In this document: piece after piece, positions 62,686 through 64,000 of the stretch
Layout of the letters: every line of letters begins with the position of its first letter
Numbering within the stretch: position 1 is the stretch's first letter
Assembly: GCF_900000175.1 (NCBI RefSeq)
Contig: NZ_CWGJ01000012.1
Coordinates: 248,001 to 312,000, forward strand
Direction of reading: 5' to 3'
DNA length: 64,000 nucleotides
Origin: Estrella lausannensis
Lineage (GTDB): Bacteria; Chlamydiota; Chlamydiia; Chlamydiales; Criblamydiaceae
Notes under the pieces: model-generated
Database searches by the model: none
The model's input: only the letters and a program-made list of their open reading frames with translations
What the model was told of the DNA's origin: nothing
Translations under genes and position numbers: made by a program

Positions 62686-64000
62686 CTAAATGTCATATCC
62701 CCCTTTTGCCATTTCCACCTTCATGACAGACTCCAATGTATTTTGAATGGGAGCACCCTTCTTATGGGCTAGGACATAGTAGTCTAGAGCTTTGACAATA
62801 TCACACTCGACACCGTCGCCGGCCTCGAGCATCCCCCCCAGCTGAACAAAAGACTTCGCATGCCCTGCACCATCTGCAGCTTTTTTATAGAGCTCATAAG
62901 CCTTCTTCTTGTCCATCGGAACACCCTCTCCTGCCGCGTAACGAAGGGCCAGAGCGTGAAGCGCGGAAGGATAATCCTGATCAGCCGAAAGCTGCAGGTA
63001 GTGGATCGCCTCTTCTACATTGGTCTCCACTTCATCACCCGTGAGCTTCATCACAGCATAATTATACTGAGCTTTTCGATCGCCGCGATCACCGCATCTC
63101 TGATATAAAGCACACGCCTCCGGTTTATTAACAGCAGTTCCCTCTCCGTAATATAAACTCCCTGCAAGAGCGAGCTCTGCCACAGCATGTCCCTTTGCAG
63201 CCGCCCTTTTAAAAAGCTCATAAGCACGCGGTAAGTCTTTAGCGACATGTACGCCGCTAGACAGCTCACTGGCGAACTTATACTCTGCTTCAGGCAGTTT
63301 ACTCGATTCCCTCGATCGGCGCATCTCTTATACAAAGTGCACGCTTCCGGTTTATTAACGGCAGTTCCCTCTCCATTAAACAAACTCGTTGCAAGATTGA
63401 TCTCTGCCGCAGCATGTCCCTTTGCAGCCGCCCTTTTAAAAAGTTCATAGGAGCGCGGTAAGTCTTTAGCCATATGCTCACCACTAAACAGCTCGTAGGC
63501 GAACTTATACTCCGCTTCAGGCTGTTTTAAAATTTCGGCGTTCTCCTCGATGAGCTTAAGTGCCGTGGCCGGATCGGCTTCGACTCCGTTGCCCTGCAAA
63601 AGGTACTGAGCGTAGTTAAAGCGTGCCCTGGGATGCCCAAGGGCCGCCGCCACCCTCCAGCAATACGCCACTTCAGCACTCTTTTGGCCATCGGGGTAAT
63701 TTTTGCAGAGGATTTGACCCACTGAAAAACAGCACACGGCGCATCCGAGTTCCGCACCCCTCTTGTAGTAGTTTAAAGCATCCTCTTGCTGATTTTTTGA
63801 GTTCTCGGGATATTTCAAAATCAAAAAAGCCAGGGCAGCTGCACTTCTTGCATACCCTTGCTGCAATCCCAGAACAAAAGCACTTCTTGCAAACCCCTGC
63901 TGCAACAGATCTTCCAAGAAATCGACGCCTGCCTGCCTTTGCTCTTGCGTTACGGGGCCTTCGTAAATCAATTTCCGTACGTCGTTCAAAGCAGCTCCAT
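62686..64000 (-). pseudogene. Sel1-repeat protein, array copy 5, frameshifted (5' end outside window)
   Basis: The frame entering from the right edge (GAALNDVRKLIYEG) is homologous to copy 4 up to TLYKRCADRGN, then runs into unrelated residues and stops at 63051. Homology resumes in another phase as SKLPEAEYKFASELSSGVHV down to the normal C-terminus at 62686. PEAEYKFA occurs twice, 227 bp apart (codons at 63521 and 63294), so a 227-bp out-of-frame tandem duplication broke the gene. A second, in-frame 39-bp duplication gives LQQGFARSAF and LQQGYARSAA. The N-terminus with the putative basic motif is beyond the window. Confidence 0.85.

Noticed and set aside
56054-64000. CRISPR or satellite-type array
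   Set aside because: The periodicity comes from coding Sel1 units and whole-gene paralogy, not from short identical direct repeats with spacers. No CRISPR array was seen anywhere in the window.

Overview
The window reads as a chromosomal segment of an environmental ('Chlamydia-like') member of the phylum Chlamydiae. The evidence is gene order plus gene content. The run dnaX end - ybaB - ptsI - ptsH - comEC - dnaJ - rpsU - tsaB - lon - rnz - xerC - ABC-F ATPase follows the C. trachomatis CT334-CT348 backbone. ftsK and yycJ match CT739/CT738, glyA-clpP-dapF-UPF0158 match CT432-CT429, and the coiled-coil/zinc-ribbon protein matches CT398 (CdsZ). Between these blocks lie genes absent from the small pathogenic chlamydiae (folE, photolyase, an SSS symporter/racemase operon, many putative effectors) and abundant palindromic repeats, as expected of an amoeba-associated relative (Criblamydiaceae, Waddliaceae or Parachlamydiaceae type). 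The family cannot be fixed from the sequence alone.

Layout. 1-4.7 kb: dnaX 3' end, ybaB, then the convergent hprK-ptsH-ptsI regulatory operon. 4.9-7.8 kb: three accessory genes, including a SUKH-like protein and a secreted YopT/C58-like cysteine protease candidate. 7.9-10.7 kb: comEC, tRNA-His, uppP. 11-12.2 kb: a eukaryote-like heme oxygenase homologue. 12.4-18.5 kb: ftsK, small hypotheticals, yycJ, then rpsU-dnaJ on the minus strand. 19-25.8 kb: a degenerate protein kinase-like protein, tsaB, a membrane-anchored poly(ADP-ribose) glycohydrolase-like protein and a 1103-aa orphan. 26.7-31 kb: lon, rfaE2, rhomboid and a decayed Nudix gene. 31.3-34.5 kb: a racemase/unknown/symporter operon preceded by a histidine-rich leader peptide. 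34.9-38.7 kb: rnz and three tandem paralogues (one dead) sharing an N-terminal membrane module with the PARG-like protein. 38.8-43 kb: xerC, ABC-F, SpoU methyltransferase, folE. 43.3-48.9 kb: rnpB, CdsZ-like gene, two large orphans. 49.2-56 kb: glyA, clpP, dapF, UPF0158, mutM, phr. 56-64 kb: a tandem array of five Sel1-repeat paralogues, the last broken by a 227-bp duplication.

Two themes stand out. First, many accessory genes look like host-directed effectors: a C58-type protease, heme oxygenase, kinase-like and PARG-like proteins, and Sel1 proteins that all carry a conserved bipartite nuclear-localisation-like motif. Second, two families of palindromic MITE-like repeats occupy most intergenic gaps. 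One member is a perfect 74-bp-arm palindrome, and others provide stop codons or a promoter to neighbouring genes. All functions are inferred from motifs read by eye; no database search was run.
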